Origin: Flavobacterium pectinovorum
GTDB taxonomy: Bacteria > Bacteroidota > Bacteroidia > Flavobacteriales > Flavobacteriaceae
Length of the DNA stretch: 64,000 nucleotides
Direction of reading: 5' to 3'
Assembly: GCF_006438875.1 (NCBI RefSeq)
Contig: NZ_RCZH01000023.1
Location: 34,389-98,388, forward strand
The stretch's first letter is position 1. Each line of letters opens with the position of its first letter. Both the position numbers and the translations under genes were made by a program. Under the pieces are notes generated by a model, which searched no databases, was not told the origin of the DNA, and saw nothing but the letters and a program-made list of their open reading frames with translations. Below, piece by piece: positions 1 to 7,937 of this stretch.

Positions 1-262
1 TTTTAATATTTAATGTTGTTTTGCCACTAAGGCACAAAGGCGTTAACTTTATTTATTTACAACTTTGTCTTGCCACTAAGGCACTAAGACACAAAGCTTA
101 TTTTTCTTCGCGACTCTGCTCCCGATAGCTATCGGGATTGCGTGAAAATTGCTCGCTGCATTTTTTTCAATACTTTGTTAATCTCTCGCAATCCCGACAG
201 CTATCGGGAGCAAAGTTTTAAAATCCTTACTTAAAAAAACTTTGTGTCTTTGTGCCTTCGTG
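1..262. repeat. Intergenic interspersed repeats
   Basis: This stretch has no gene. It holds copies of the element resembling GCCACTAAGGCACAAAG, which recurs at 7.47, 7.65, 10.93-11.23 and 19.88 kb. It also has two short palindromes of the form TCCCGATAGCTATCGGGA near 120-137 and 192-209, seen again near 19.8 and 40.93 kb. These are dispersed, non-coding, repeat-type sequences by appearance; their function is unknown. Confidence 0.6.
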
Positions 263-273
263 GCAAAAAATAG

Positions 274-346
274 CGGCCCATACGGGAGTCGAACCCGTTT
301 CTCCCGAGAGACAGTCGGGAAGGTTAGCCAGTAACCCCAATGAGCC
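274..346 (-). tRNA. tRNA-Asp(GTC)-like tRNA
   Basis: Read on the minus strand this folds as a 73-nt cloverleaf. The acceptor is GGCTCAT/ATGGGCC (7 pairs with one G-U), with discriminator G as in tRNA-Asp. The D-arm is GGGT/ACCT with a GG in its loop. The anticodon stem is CCCGA/TCGGG with loop CTGTCTC, so anticodon GTC. The T-arm is ACGGG TTCGACT CCCGT. All lengths fit a class I tRNA. It is odd that base 37 is a pyrimidine and that the D-arm does not resemble an ordinary bacterial tRNA-Asp. It could be a real but divergent tRNA-Asp or a tRNA mimic. No CCA is encoded. Confidence 0.65.
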
Positions 347-366
347 TGTTCTTTCTAGAGAACGTG

Positions 367-437
367 TGATTCCGGAAGGATTCGAACCTTCATTCCAGGT
401 TTATTAACCTTCCTTCTACCAATTGAAATACGGAATC
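367..437 (-). tRNA. tRNA-like gene with a contracted anticodon arm
   Basis: On the minus strand it has a perfect acceptor GATTCCG/CGGAATC with discriminator A, a D-arm TTTC-AATTGGTA-GAAG and a perfect T-arm GAAGG TTCGAAT CCTTC. Between the D-arm and the T-arm there are about two bases fewer than normal. The anticodon region AGGTTAATAAACCT folds as a 5-bp stem with a 4-nt loop, or as shorter stems with 6-8 nt loops. A standard seven-base loop with a clear anticodon is not possible, so decoding is doubtful. It lies about 20 bp from the tRNA-Asp-like gene on the same strand. Confidence 0.5.
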
Positions 438-453
438 TTTTATTTTGGGGCAT

Positions 454-482
454 AAAAAAAGCACCCGATTAAAGGTGCTTCA
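454..482 (-). terminator. Rho-independent terminator
   Basis: AAGCACC..GGTGCTT hairpin with an A-run on the plus-strand left side, giving a T-run for minus-strand transcription. It fits as the end of the small minus-strand ORF at 508-705. Confidence 0.55.
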
Positions 483-507
483 TGAGATCTAATAAGATAT
501 ACGTATC

Positions 508-705
508 CTATTGCCTGCGTTCATGCACCTGTATTGTTAAACGTCCAAGATCTGAGATCGGGTTTAGCAATTGTTCGTTATATATGTTTTTATTAAAAGC
601 CATTTTATGTGTTGTATTATATTTTGAAATCGTTGTGGTTTGAAATTCTCTACCGAAATTTTCTGGGGCAAAGATAAAGTCTAAAAATTCAATTATCCAA
701 ATCAT
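508..705 (-). CDS. Small hypothetical protein (65 aa)
   Basis: Minus-strand ORF beginning MIWIIEFLDFIFAPENF and ending in QVHERRQ. The open frame can be extended to a TTG at 732, but the ATG at 705 is the better start. It is followed directly by a hairpin terminator at 454-482, which supports an expressed unit. I do not recognise a family. There is no signal peptide and no transmembrane segment beyond a short hydrophobic N-terminus. It may be a genuine small flavobacterial protein or a chance ORF. Confidence 0.35.
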   Translation of the reverse strand: MIWIIEFLDFIFAPENFGREFQTTTISKYNTTHKMAFNKNIYNEQLLNPISDLGRLTIQVHERRQ

Positions 706-970
706 TTTTAAATTTATTTTACTGATAATCAATTAGTTAAACCTAAATTAGAATCATAAAAATCCCTGTCCGCATACTTGTGCAGATCCTTAATCGTATC
801 AAATGACTGTTTATCACCGGATTACTTTTCAAGATTATATTTCGATATTTAGTTTAATCATTAAACATTTGGTCAATTATTTTTTTAATTATTTTTAGTT
901 AAAGGTTAATTAGTATCATTTATAAGCTTCTCTTTTGTCACATTGAGTGTATTCAAATTGCATCTAAAAC

Positions 971-1000
971 AAAAAAAGCGCCCTGATTAGGGCGCTTTTA
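971..1000 (-). terminator. Rho-independent terminator
   Basis: AGCGCCCTGATTAGGGCGCT hairpin with an A-run on the plus-strand left flank (a T-run on the minus strand) and a T-run on the right. It ends the short minus-strand unit starting near 1147 and could also act in the other direction. Confidence 0.65.
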
Positions 1001-1036
1001 TATATTTATGTTGAGTTTCGAACTACAATTTCTCTT

Positions 1037-1126
1037 CTATTCCATAAAATACATATTACGCCCTGAATCGTCAGAAGGATAAAATCCCACTAATTGATCG
1101 ATAATTTTTATTGCTGACAGGTACAT
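1037..1126 (-). CDS. Very short ORF in a small transcript (29 aa)
   Basis: ATG at 1126 opens a 29-codon frame (starts MYLSAIKIIDQLVGF, ends RNMYFME, stop TAG). A clear -7 box TACATTTG lies at 1161-1154 and a strong terminator at 971-1000, so a minus-strand transcript of about 175 nt is predicted. The RNA could be a small regulatory RNA, a leader-peptide unit or a genuine small-protein mRNA. I cannot distinguish these by reading, and I see no family match. Confidence 0.35.
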   Translation of the reverse strand: MYLSAIKIIDQLVGFYPSDDSGRNMYFME

Positions 1127-1153
1127 ATGTATGTTTTGTTTTTATTTCGGAAG

Positions 1154-1161
1154 CAAATGTA
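1154..1161 (-). promoter_or_regulatory. Predicted -7 promoter box TACATTTG
   Basis: It matches the Bacteroidota consensus TAnnTTTG on the minus strand and sits about 30 bp before the ATG at 1126. Confidence 0.5.
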
Positions 1162-1280
1162 GTTTAATTTTTTAATTAATATAACTTTTCTCTCATTGTT
1201 TGTTAAAAAATAGTTAAAGAAAAATATATAATGCTATTGCGAATAAATCTCGCGTAAAGACGCTAAGTCGCAAAGTTTTT

Positions 1281-1382
1281 GTCATTTCGACCGAAGGGAG
1301 AAATCACACTAGAAACTCCGCAATCAAAGTCGCCAATCTTTGTCTAATTACGCGTGTGATTTCTCCCTTCGGTCGAAATGAC
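1281..1382. repeat. ~100-bp imperfect palindromic repeat
   Basis: Starts GTCATTTCGACCGAAGGGAG and ends with the reverse complement, so the outer ~29 bp can pair. Related copies lie at 14570-14697, 14812-14912 and 40761-40858. This is a REP/MITE-like intergenic element with no ORF of its own. It fills most of the gap before the membrane-protein gene at 1528. Confidence 0.75.
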
Positions 1383-1527
1383 AAGATTGTGTTTAAGCAT
1401 TGGGTTTTGCGAGAGTAGTTTTATTTTTTTCACGAACGCTCAACGCATTAATGACACTTTTTAGAAAAGAAAATATTTTTAATTTAAATGAAAGTTTTGA
1501 TTATTTTTATCGCACTTAAATCAAAAT

Positions 1528-2399
1528 ATGAAAGAATTCATCGACAGTATTGCGTGGTCTGAAATTTGGGAAATATCGAAACAATATATTTTACCCAATA
1601 TTGGTTGGTTTATTTTTTGGCTCGTTTTATTTATAATTCTGGGACTTATTCTCGGAATCGTTTTTAATGTTTTCCTGTACCGAAAAAACATTTTCGTTCG
1701 GGATAAAAAGTATTACAATTGGTTTGCCAAACTTTGGATTCCGTATTTTATGGTTGTATTTCTGTATTTCTTTGCGATAATTGGGCTTTTTTACGGAGTA
1801 CATTCGGTTTTGAAATCAGAGAATAAAAGTATAACTGCCAATATTTATTCTAAAACTATTGGAACTACATTTTCGTCCGAAAAAGAGAAGAAAGATTTTT
1901 TGCATACGCTTCAAACGTTATCCAATTCGTCTGAAGATGTGAGCAAATCCATGACCAAAGCTTTGGCACTTTATATCAAACAAAATAATAGCGGTTTCGC
2001 TTCTGTAGATAACTTTAAGAATTCGTCGACTTCGTATTTGCTCAAAAAATATGAGTCCGAAGTTTATAGTGCTTGCGTATTTGGTTTTATGAAAGTGGTT
2101 GACGATAAAGCCAACATGAAAAACGTAAAAGATATTGATTACACCGAATTCAAATCGCTTTTGCAAAAATTAGATCAAATCGAACCGCAACGAATTGAAC
2201 TTTCGATTCAATCTGAAATTGGACGCAAGTTGCAAACTGTTTTAGATTATATTTTTAAAGAAATCCTGAACATGAATTGTTGTTTTTCTTGTTGTTTCTG
2301 ATTATTCCTTTTGTTGAATATTTTATTTATCTGAAGTTTGTAAAAACTAAAGAATCTGATTTAAGCGGACCAAAACCTGTTGAAAATGTAATTAAATAA
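1528..2399 (+). pseudogene. Membrane protein of unknown function, frameshifted near its C-terminus
   Basis: The uninterrupted frame (1528-2301, 257 aa) has two strong N-terminal transmembrane segments (about residues 25-50 and 70-95), a soluble middle region, and an abrupt Cys-rich end NMNCCFSCCF. From about 2262 the -1 frame stays open to a TAA at 2397-2399. There it encodes a convincing hydrophobic segment (ELLFFLLFLIIPFVEYFIYL) and a polar tail. The ancestral protein was therefore probably about 290 aa with a third membrane segment. The change could be a mutation or a sequencing error. A programmed -1 shift seems unlikely because the U-rich slip site would lead straight into TAA. The function is not recognised. 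Confidence 0.6.
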
Positions 2400-2590
2400 C
2401 CCGTTGGGTGCAATTATTTTTAACACATAGAAACATAGCATTATTGAACTCAAAAAAGGCGTTTCACTTGCATTAACACACATAGCTATGTGTGAGAAAC
2501 TAGTTTCTTTTTGATTTACTTTTTTCAAGCACATAAAATCTATGTTTCTATGTGTTTAATTAAATTTTATGCATTAAACCCAACGAGTTA
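2397..2590. repeat. Long inverted repeat
   Basis: CCCGTTGGGT and AACACATAGAAACATAG on the left are matched by CTATGTTTCTATGTGTT and ACCCAACG on the right, with a second small palindrome around CACATAGCTATGTG inside. The whole region can form a large cruciform or hairpin between the frameshifted gene and the small ORF at 2603. It has no coding content. Confidence 0.65.
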
Positions 2591-2602
2591 ATTAAATATT
2601 AA

Positions 2603-2752
2603 TCATTTACGCTGTTTCTTTTCTTTTGATTTGCTTACCTCACTAAGCCATTTTGCTTGTGCTCTTGCTTGTTCTAAAGTAACCGGACCTTGCTTCGCTA
2701 ATTGTTCCATGCTTAACCTGGCTCTTTCCTTAAATGATATTTTGTAGTCCAT
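2603..2752 (-). CDS. Small hypothetical protein (49 aa)
   Basis: Minus-strand ORF (ATG at 2752, TGA at 2603) with sequence starting MDYKISFKERARLSMEQLAK and a Lys/Arg-rich C-terminus (SKSKEKKQRK). A -7 box TATGTTTG lies about 20 bp upstream, supporting expression. The protein is highly charged and predicted helical, with no membrane segment. It is divergent from the XRE regulator at 2908. The size and neighbour recall small antidote or accessory proteins, but I do not recognise the family and make no functional call. Confidence 0.5.
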   Translation of the reverse strand: MDYKISFKERARLSMEQLAKQGPVTLEQARAQAKWLSEVSKSKEKKQRK

Positions 2753-2907
2753 ATTTTATGAAGTTTATAATGCAAACATAATGATTTAAAGTAAGAAAAA
2801 GCGTGTTTTTACTTCACTTAAAAAACAACCAAAACGGTATTTTATCAAATCAAGGGTGTTTTTTACGGATCACAATTTTTTTGAAAAATTTTAAATACCT
2901 TTGAATT

Positions 2908-3306
2908 ATGAGCACAGCAATCAAACCAAAACACATTGGCAGAAATATAAGCCGAATAAGAGAACTTCGCGGAATGAAACAAGAAGCACTTGCGCAGGCA
3001 ATTGGCTCAAACCAGCAAGCTATTTCCGGAATTGAAGGAAGCGAAGAAGTTGATCCTAAAAAACTTGCCGAAATTGCAAAAGCACTTGGTGTTACGGTTG
3101 AAGCACTTGAAAACTTTTCGGAAGAATCTGTGTTTAGTTATTTTAATAGCTTTTATGATAATAGTACTAATCAAGGTCAGATAAATGGTCCAAATAATAA
3201 TTGTACTTTCAATCCTCTTGATAAAGTTGTTGAGCTTTACGAACGTTTGGTTCAATCTGAAAAAGAAAAGGTTGAATATTTAGAAAAATTGTTGAAAGGG
3301 AAATAA
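2908..3306 (+). CDS. XRE-family helix-turn-helix regulator
   Basis: 132-aa protein. Residues about 11-66 form a Cro/CI-type HTH domain (GRNISRIRELRGMKQEALAQ, then a recognition helix in SNQQAISGIEG). After a flexible Asn/Gly-rich linker there is a C-terminal helical stretch (VVELYERLVQSEKEKVEYLE) likely to mediate dimerisation. This two-part layout is common in flavobacterial XRE proteins. It sits between a small minus-strand ORF and the LRR-Roc-TIR gene, either of which it might control. It has its own terminator. Confidence 0.85.
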   Translation: MSTAIKPKHIGRNISRIRELRGMKQEALAQAIGSNQQAISGIEGSEEVDPKKLAEIAKALGVTVEALENFSEESVFSYFNSFYDNSTNQGQINGPNNNCTFNPLDKVVELYERLVQSEKEKVEYLEKLLKGK

Positions 3307-3330
3307 TATTCTTTTTCTTTATATAACTGA

Positions 3331-3366
3331 AAAGCGCAAATTTTTAAGGTTTGCGCTTTTTTGTCT
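3331..3366. terminator. Bidirectional terminator
   Basis: AAAGCGCAAA..TTTGCGCTTTTTT hairpin between the XRE gene and the convergent LRR-Roc-TIR gene. Confidence 0.75.
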
Positions 3367-3374
3367 TTTACCTT

Positions 3375-6300
3375 TTACAATTCTCCTGCAATTGTATCTT
3401 CTTGAGCTTTCATTTTTTCTTTAGATTGCCCTAAAACTCCTGAGGTACTATTTGGATCAATTTTTCTGAAATGATGTTTTTTTAAATCATCTACAATTTC
3501 ATACCAAGCGTTATTTGATTTATCATATGAATTTATAGCTTTACCTTTGAAATTTGAAGAATATTTTCCTAATAAATCTTCCCAATGAATCTTTTCTAAA
3601 ATTATTGGAATTAAAACAACATTATCTGTTGGATCATTATCTCTTTCAATTCCTCTTTTTACTTCTTCATCCAAAATAAATGGAGTGCTGAAAAAATCAG
3701 TACTTATAAAATAAAGAATGATATCAGCTTCATAAAACTTATTTTTTATTTTTGAATCCCAATCTTCACCAAGTTGCAACTCTGAACAATGCCAAGTTTC
3801 CACTTCTTTAGTTAATTTGAATGGTGCAATTTGCTTTTGAAATTCGTTTACTTCTTTTTTATTTTCCTTTGCATAAGAAATAAATATTCTTTTCATATTT
3901 TCAGCATTTATATTTGTTGTGAAACTTCTATATAATCCACTAGCTTTTTCGCTAAATTTCGTCTTATCTATTCTCCTTATTTCAATTTCTTTGTTATTTT
4001 GAATTTCCTTACTAATTTCTAAACCAAAGGACATAATTTTATTAAATGTTTTTTCTTTGTCTTCTAAATCTTTATGATTTACAAAATATTTATTATCAAT
4101 TGAAATATATAAATCCTCGGGACTTTCCAATGAATCTTTAATAAATTCATAATAAATATTTGTACTTAAATTTCTTTCATTTAACTTTTCTGTTTTTATA
4201 TCCAAGTCTATTTTTTTTTCTATATTTTTCTCGTTAAAAGTTTCAAATTTGTAAATTTTAGATTCAATAAAATCGTTATTCTTAAATTTATTGTTTTTAT
4301 CCCAGTATAAATCCAAAATATCTGTAAATATTTCTTGTTGTATTTTCTCCATTTTACTGTTACTATCTTTAGATTTTATAGATACTAAAATTTCTAAATT
4401 CGTGAAATCTAACTTAATTAATATTTTTGAATTTCCTTTGGTAAATAGTAATTGGTCTCTCCAATAATATTTTTTATGCTTATTTTTTCCATAATGACAT
4501 ATTAACTGATTAATTAATCCAAATGGAATAAAATATTCAAATTTCATAATAAAATTTGGCTCAATAAAATCAAAAGTCAGAAGCTCATATATTCTATCAT
4601 CTTCTTCTGTCAAACATAAATAACCTGGTATAATATACTGATCATCAAATTCATCAAAAAATATAACTTTCTGGTTTAGTAACAACTTTACTATTTTTTG
4701 ATCAGCAAATCCATCTAAAACACTTCTTTCAACGATACCTTTCTTTTCTATAATATTACTTTTAGACAATATACTATCGTGAATGTATTGAATTGTTTTT
4801 GAAGGATCAAGCCAAACAATATCCTTCAAATCAATATCATCTTTATAATATAGAACTAAACCCGTTTGAGCCAATTCCCTTAGAACTTCTGGCAATAACA
4901 AATTATCTTTATCGCTGTCCCTTTTATATTCATTTGCCAATTCAGACAATAAAATATAATTTTGTGTACTTGTCCTTAAAATATAATTTAAAAACTCCTT
5001 AAACCAGATTGGCTCCCTTTTTTCAATTTGTTTTTGGTTAATTAGTTCTTTTAAAGTTTCTTCCAAATAATTCAAACTTATCATTTGAGTTACAGATTCA
5101 TTTATAGAATCCTGATTAAGCGAAATAAAAAACTCATTTTTGATATTGAAATTTTCGCAATCACCTTTATAAGCCTCTCTACTATGATTTTCTATATCGG
5201 CATGAGTTTGAACTAATAAAATTGGTTCTGCTTTTTCAGATTCTGATAAACTCAAAATATTTTTTCCTTTATCATATTGAAATTTCAACTGATTCAGCCA
5301 ATAATCGCGATTATAATCCCGCGTTAATTGCTTATTTCTATCTCTTCTTATTTGATTTTTATCATAATCTTTATTCCATAACAGAATATTAATTGAGTCA
5401 TTACTTAAAAAAGCTTTATATAAACCATGATAATAATCTTGTCCTCCAAAATCATAAAAAACTGCTTCTGGAATTGCATTTTTTCTTAACTTTTTTGGCA
5501 ATGTTTCAATTTGAACAATGTGCGTACTAAGAAAAGAATTCCCTATTACTCTAGGAACTTTAGTTTGTAGAATATAATCTAATAAGGTAGATTTTCCACT
5601 TTCAGTATTACCTAAAAATAAAACCTTGGCAGGTAACCTATACATTTTTTTAGATTCATTAATTTTTTTTAAAGCATTTAAAATTGTATCATAATGATTA
5701 CTTTTTTCTTCTAACAGTATTTCGTTAATCTTGAAACAAGGATTATAAGAAGCTTTTATATTTAATGACGGTAAATTATAAATAAACTCGAACTGCTCAA
5801 TTTCTGAAATTTGATTACTTTCTAATTCTAAAATTTTCAAAGAGGTAAGCTCTTTAAGTACCGAAATATCCTTAACATTATTGCCACTTAAATATAACGA
5901 ACTGATTTCAATTAGATCTTTTATGACGTCTATATTTGAAATTTTATTATAATTCAAATATAGAGTAGTAATAGATTTTATTTTTTTTAAAAATGAAATC
6001 TCTACAATATTATTACTACCCAAAAATAAAGTTCTGATGTTTAGTTTTTCAAGAAAAGAATAATCTGAAATTATAACATTACTTAAGAACAATCTATTAA
6101 TTTTTTTTAAATTTTTAATAATAGAAAAATCAGATACGTTTTTGTTATTGCTCAAATCTAAAAAAATAATTTCTTTTAACCCTTTAAGAATTGTAATATC
6201 AGAAATGTTTACATTTCTGGACAAACTCAAATCTTTAAGATTTATAAGATTTTCTAATGCTAAGATTTCCGAAATTTTGTTATTACTTAAATCTAAATTA

Positions 6301-7148
6301 GATATTTTTTGTAGATTTTTTAGAGGAGAAATGTCTTCTATATTATTATTATCTAATTGTAAATGTTCTAAATCGATCAAATTTTCAAGATGTGATATAT
6401 CCGAAATTCGATTACCTTGCAAAAATAAATATTTTAATTTTAATAAATTTTGGAAAGAAGACATATTAGAAATTTCGTTCTTACTTAAATGTAAACTTGT
6501 TAATTCTTTTAGTCCTTCTAAATGAGAAATATCAGTAATCTCATTATTTGATAGATCTAAAAAATTTAATTCTTTTAAATCTTCAAGTGCCACAATATTA
6601 GATATATGGTTATTATTTAGATGTAAAGATTTCAATCTCATTAAATTATCTAAAAAAGAAAGATTGTAAATTATATTGTAATTTAAATTTAGATCTATCA
6701 ACTCTGTTAATTCACAAAGAAACTCGATTTCTGAAATTTGATTTTCACTTAAATTTAAATTATTTAATGATATTAAATTAGCTAGAGAAGAAGCATCATA
6801 GATAGAATTGCCATTTAATATTAAGGTTTTTAAATTTGTTAATCTTCCCAAACAATAAATGTCAGAAATTTGATTACCACTTAAATTAATACTTTCTAAT
6901 CCTTGTAAATTTTCAATTCCTGAAATATCTAAAATTTGATTATAACTTAAATTTAGCGATTTTAAAAAAGGAAAATTCTTTAAAAAAGATATATTAGAAA
7001 TTTTGTTATGAATTAAACTTAGGGAAACAATATTGCTATTTTCATCAAGTAAAAAGTAATTTTTATTATTCAAACTTGAATTAGAATATTCAGAAATTAC
7101 AATATTATAATATTTTTCTAAAACCACAATTTCCTTAGGTTTACTCAT
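3375..7148 (-). CDS. LRR-Roc-COR-TIR multidomain protein
   Basis: 1257-aa protein. Residues about 30-490 are some 20 leucine-rich repeats of about 22 residues with the pattern LxxLxxLxLxxNxIsdIs. A Roc-type GTPase follows: P-loop GNTESGKST near 510-520, switch motif DFGGQDYYHG near 565 and QTHAD as the G4-like motif near 641. A COR-like region spans about 690-900, then a low-complexity Asn/Lys-rich stretch. The C-terminus (about 1083-1225) is a TIR domain opening with RIFISYAKEN and containing a Glu in PFILDEEV at the place of the catalytic Glu of NAD-cleaving TIRs. Family knowledge: the LRRs sense, the Roc-COR GTPase switches, and TIR domains of bacterial immune systems deplete NAD. An antiphage or inflammasome-like role is inference. 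The gene is strikingly more AT-rich than its neighbours, which suggests transfer. Confidence 0.85.
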   Translation of the reverse strand: MSKPKEIVVLEKYYNIVISEYSNSSLNNKNYFLLDENSNIVSLSLIHNKISNISFLKNFPFLKSLNLSYNQILDISGIENLQGLESINLSGNQISDIYCLGRLTNLKTLILNGNSIYDASSLANLISLNNLNLSENQISEIEFLCELTELIDLNLNYNIIYNLSFLDNLMRLKSLHLNNNHISNIVALEDLKELNFLDLSNNEITDISHLEGLKELTSLHLSKNEISNMSSFQNLLKLKYLFLQGNRISDISHLENLIDLEHLQLDNNNIEDISPLKNLQKISNLDLSNNKISEILALENLINLKDLSLSRNVNISDITILKGLKEIIFLDLSNNKNVSDFSIIKNLKKINRLFLSNVIISDYSFLEKLNIRTLFLGSNNIVEISFLKKIKSITTLYLNYNKISNIDVIKDLIEISSLYLSGNNVKDISVLKELTSLKILELESNQISEIEQFEFIYNLPSLNIKASYNPCFKINEILLEEKSNHYDTILNALKKINESKKMYRLPAKVLFLGNTESGKSTLLDYILQTKVPRVIGNSFLSTHIVQIETLPKKLRKNAIPEAVFYDFGGQDYYHGLYKAFLSNDSINILLWNKDYDKNQIRRDRNKQLTRDYNRDYWLNQLKFQYDKGKNILSLSESEKAEPILLVQTHADIENHSREAYKGDCENFNIKNEFFISLNQDSINESVTQMISLNYLEETLKELINQKQIEKREPIWFKEFLNYILRTSTQNYILLSELANEYKRDSDKDNLLLPEVLRELAQTGLVLYYKDDIDLKDIVWLDPSKTIQYIHDSILSKSNIIEKKGIVERSVLDGFADQKIVKLLLNQKVIFFDEFDDQYIIPGYLCLTEEDDRIYELLTFDFIEPNFIMKFEYFIPFGLINQLICHYGKNKHKKYYWRDQLLFTKGNSKILIKLDFTNLEILVSIKSKDSNSKMEKIQQEIFTDILDLYWDKNNKFKNNDFIESKIYKFETFNEKNIEKKIDLDIKTEKLNERNLSTNIYYEFIKDSLESPEDLYISIDNKYFVNHKDLEDKEKTFNKIMSFGLEISKEIQNNKEIEIRRIDKTKFSEKASGLYRSFTTNINAENMKRIFISYAKENKKEVNEFQKQIAPFKLTKEVETWHCSELQLGEDWDSKIKNKFYEADIILYFISTDFFSTPFILDEEVKRGIERDNDPTDNVVLIPIILEKIHWEDLLGKYSSNFKGKAINSYDKSNNAWYEIVDDLKKHHFRKIDPNSTSGVLGQSKEKMKAQEDTIAGEL

Positions 7149-7387
7149 ATCAATACATTTTGGTTAATCAAAATATTTTATCAAATCTAATTATAATATT
7201 GCCAGTAATTTTATGGTTATCCGTAAATACTAGTATAATTCAATTATAAGTTGTTTTTTATAATACTTTTTCTTATTAATAAATTCTTCAAATATAAATA
7301 AACAATAAGCCTTTAAACCCAGTAAAAACACCTGAATTTAAAAGCCAATCTCACAAAATTTTATATGGATTTTTCACCTAAAAAAAT

Positions 7388-7461
7388 AAAGGTGCGCAAG
7401 GATTCGAACCCGCAACCTCTTGCCTGCCGAGCAAACGCTCTTCCAATTGAGCTAACACCTT
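7388..7461 (-). tRNA. Abnormal tRNA-like gene, apparent GGC in anticodon position
   Basis: Minus-strand cloverleaf: acceptor AAGGTGT/GCACCTT, classical D-arm GCTC-AATTGGAA-GAGC, anticodon stem TTTGC/GCAAG with loop TCGGCAG, and T-loop TTCGAAT. Two features are non-standard. Base 33 is C, not the near-universal U. The 3' strand of the T-stem (CCTTGC) has one extra base, leaving a bulge. It may be read as a tRNA-Ala(GGC) pseudogene or a tRNA mimic. Confidence 0.5.
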
Positions 7462-7783
7462 TATATGAATTTGCCGCAAAGACACTAAGGCACAAAGTTT
7501 TTTTTACTTTTTTCCTCAGCTTTGAACCTTTATTCCTTTGCTACTTTGTTCCTTAAAATCTAAAATAAATAAAAGTGCGCCTGGACTCGAACCTGCATCC
7601 TTCCCCCGTGGTGGGGAACGCTCTTCCAATTGAGCTAACACCTTTATATGAATTTGCCGCAAAGACGCGAAGACACAAAGTTTTTTTTACTTTCTTTCTC
7701 AGCTTTGAACCTTTGTCCCTTTGTCCCTTTGTTCCTTTGAAAAACCTTTATTCCTTTGAAGAACCTTTAAACCTAAAAAAAAT
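7462..7783. repeat. Tandemly duplicated spacer between tRNA-like genes
   Basis: The segments at about 7462-7565 and 7645-7783 share TATATGAATTTGCCGCAAAG, a long T-run and CTCAGCTTTGAACC. Together with the flanking tRNA-like gene each forms a unit of about 180-200 bp that was duplicated. The spacer includes the dispersed GCCGCAAAGACACTAAGG-type repeat. Short plus-strand ORFs across this area are artefacts of the repeats. Confidence 0.6.
7571..7644 (-). tRNA. Abnormal tRNA-like gene with a 6-bp G/C anticodon stem
   Basis: The 5' half is identical to that of the previous unit (acceptor AAGGTGT, D-arm GCTC-AATTGGAA-GAGC), and the acceptor 3' strand is GCACTTT. The anticodon arm TTCCCC-ACCACG-GGGGAA is 18 nt with a six-base loop and no U33. 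The T-loop is TTCGAGT with a six-base 3' stem strand. The layout does not give a usable anticodon. It is a degenerate tRNA or non-decoding mimic. Confidence 0.5.
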
Positions 7784-7857
7784 AAAGGCGTGCAAGGACT
7801 CGAACCTGCATCCGTCAGTTTAGCAAACTGCTGCTCTTCCAATTGAGCTAACGCCCT
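7784..7857 (-). tRNA. tRNA-like gene with anticodon GCT
   Basis: Acceptor AGGGCGT/ACGCCTT, D-arm GCTC-AATTGGAA-GAGC, anticodon loop TTGCTAA with canonical U33 and anticodon GCT (Ser), T-loop TTCGAGT. A genuine tRNA-Ser should have a long variable arm, and this has a class I variable loop. The T-stem 3' strand again has one extra base (CCTTGC). It is the most tRNA-like member of the group, but the Ser anticodon on a class I body is inconsistent with a normal tRNA-Ser. Confidence 0.5.
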
Positions 7858-7860
7858 TCG

Positions 7861-7933
7861 TGGGATAGTTGGGACTCGAACCCAAAACTACTGCGGTGTT
7901 TACAATTATTTTTCCAATTAAACTACTTCTCCC
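7861..7933 (-). tRNA. Abnormal tRNA-like gene, no U33
   Basis: Acceptor 3' strand CTATCCC with discriminator A against a 5' strand GGGAGAA (two mismatches), D-arm GTTT-AATTGGAA-AAAT, anticodon stem ATTGT/GCAGT with loop AAACACC (A at 33), and a perfect T-arm TTGGG TTCGAGT CCCAA. It starts only 4 bp after the stop codon of the SDR gene, so it is probably co-transcribed with that operon. Confidence 0.5.
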
Positions 7934-7937
7934 TTTT

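Noticed and set aside
2250..2300. Programmed -1 frameshift in the membrane-protein gene
   Set aside because: The only slip-like heptamer (T TTT AAA) would place TAA in the shifted frame.
6142..6525. Plus-strand ORF of 127 codons
   Set aside because: It is antisense to the leucine-rich repeats and reflects their periodicity.
7365..7823. Two plus-strand ORFs in the tRNA-like cluster
   Set aside because: They are antisense to the tRNA-like genes and their identical C-terminal halves come from the duplicated spacer.
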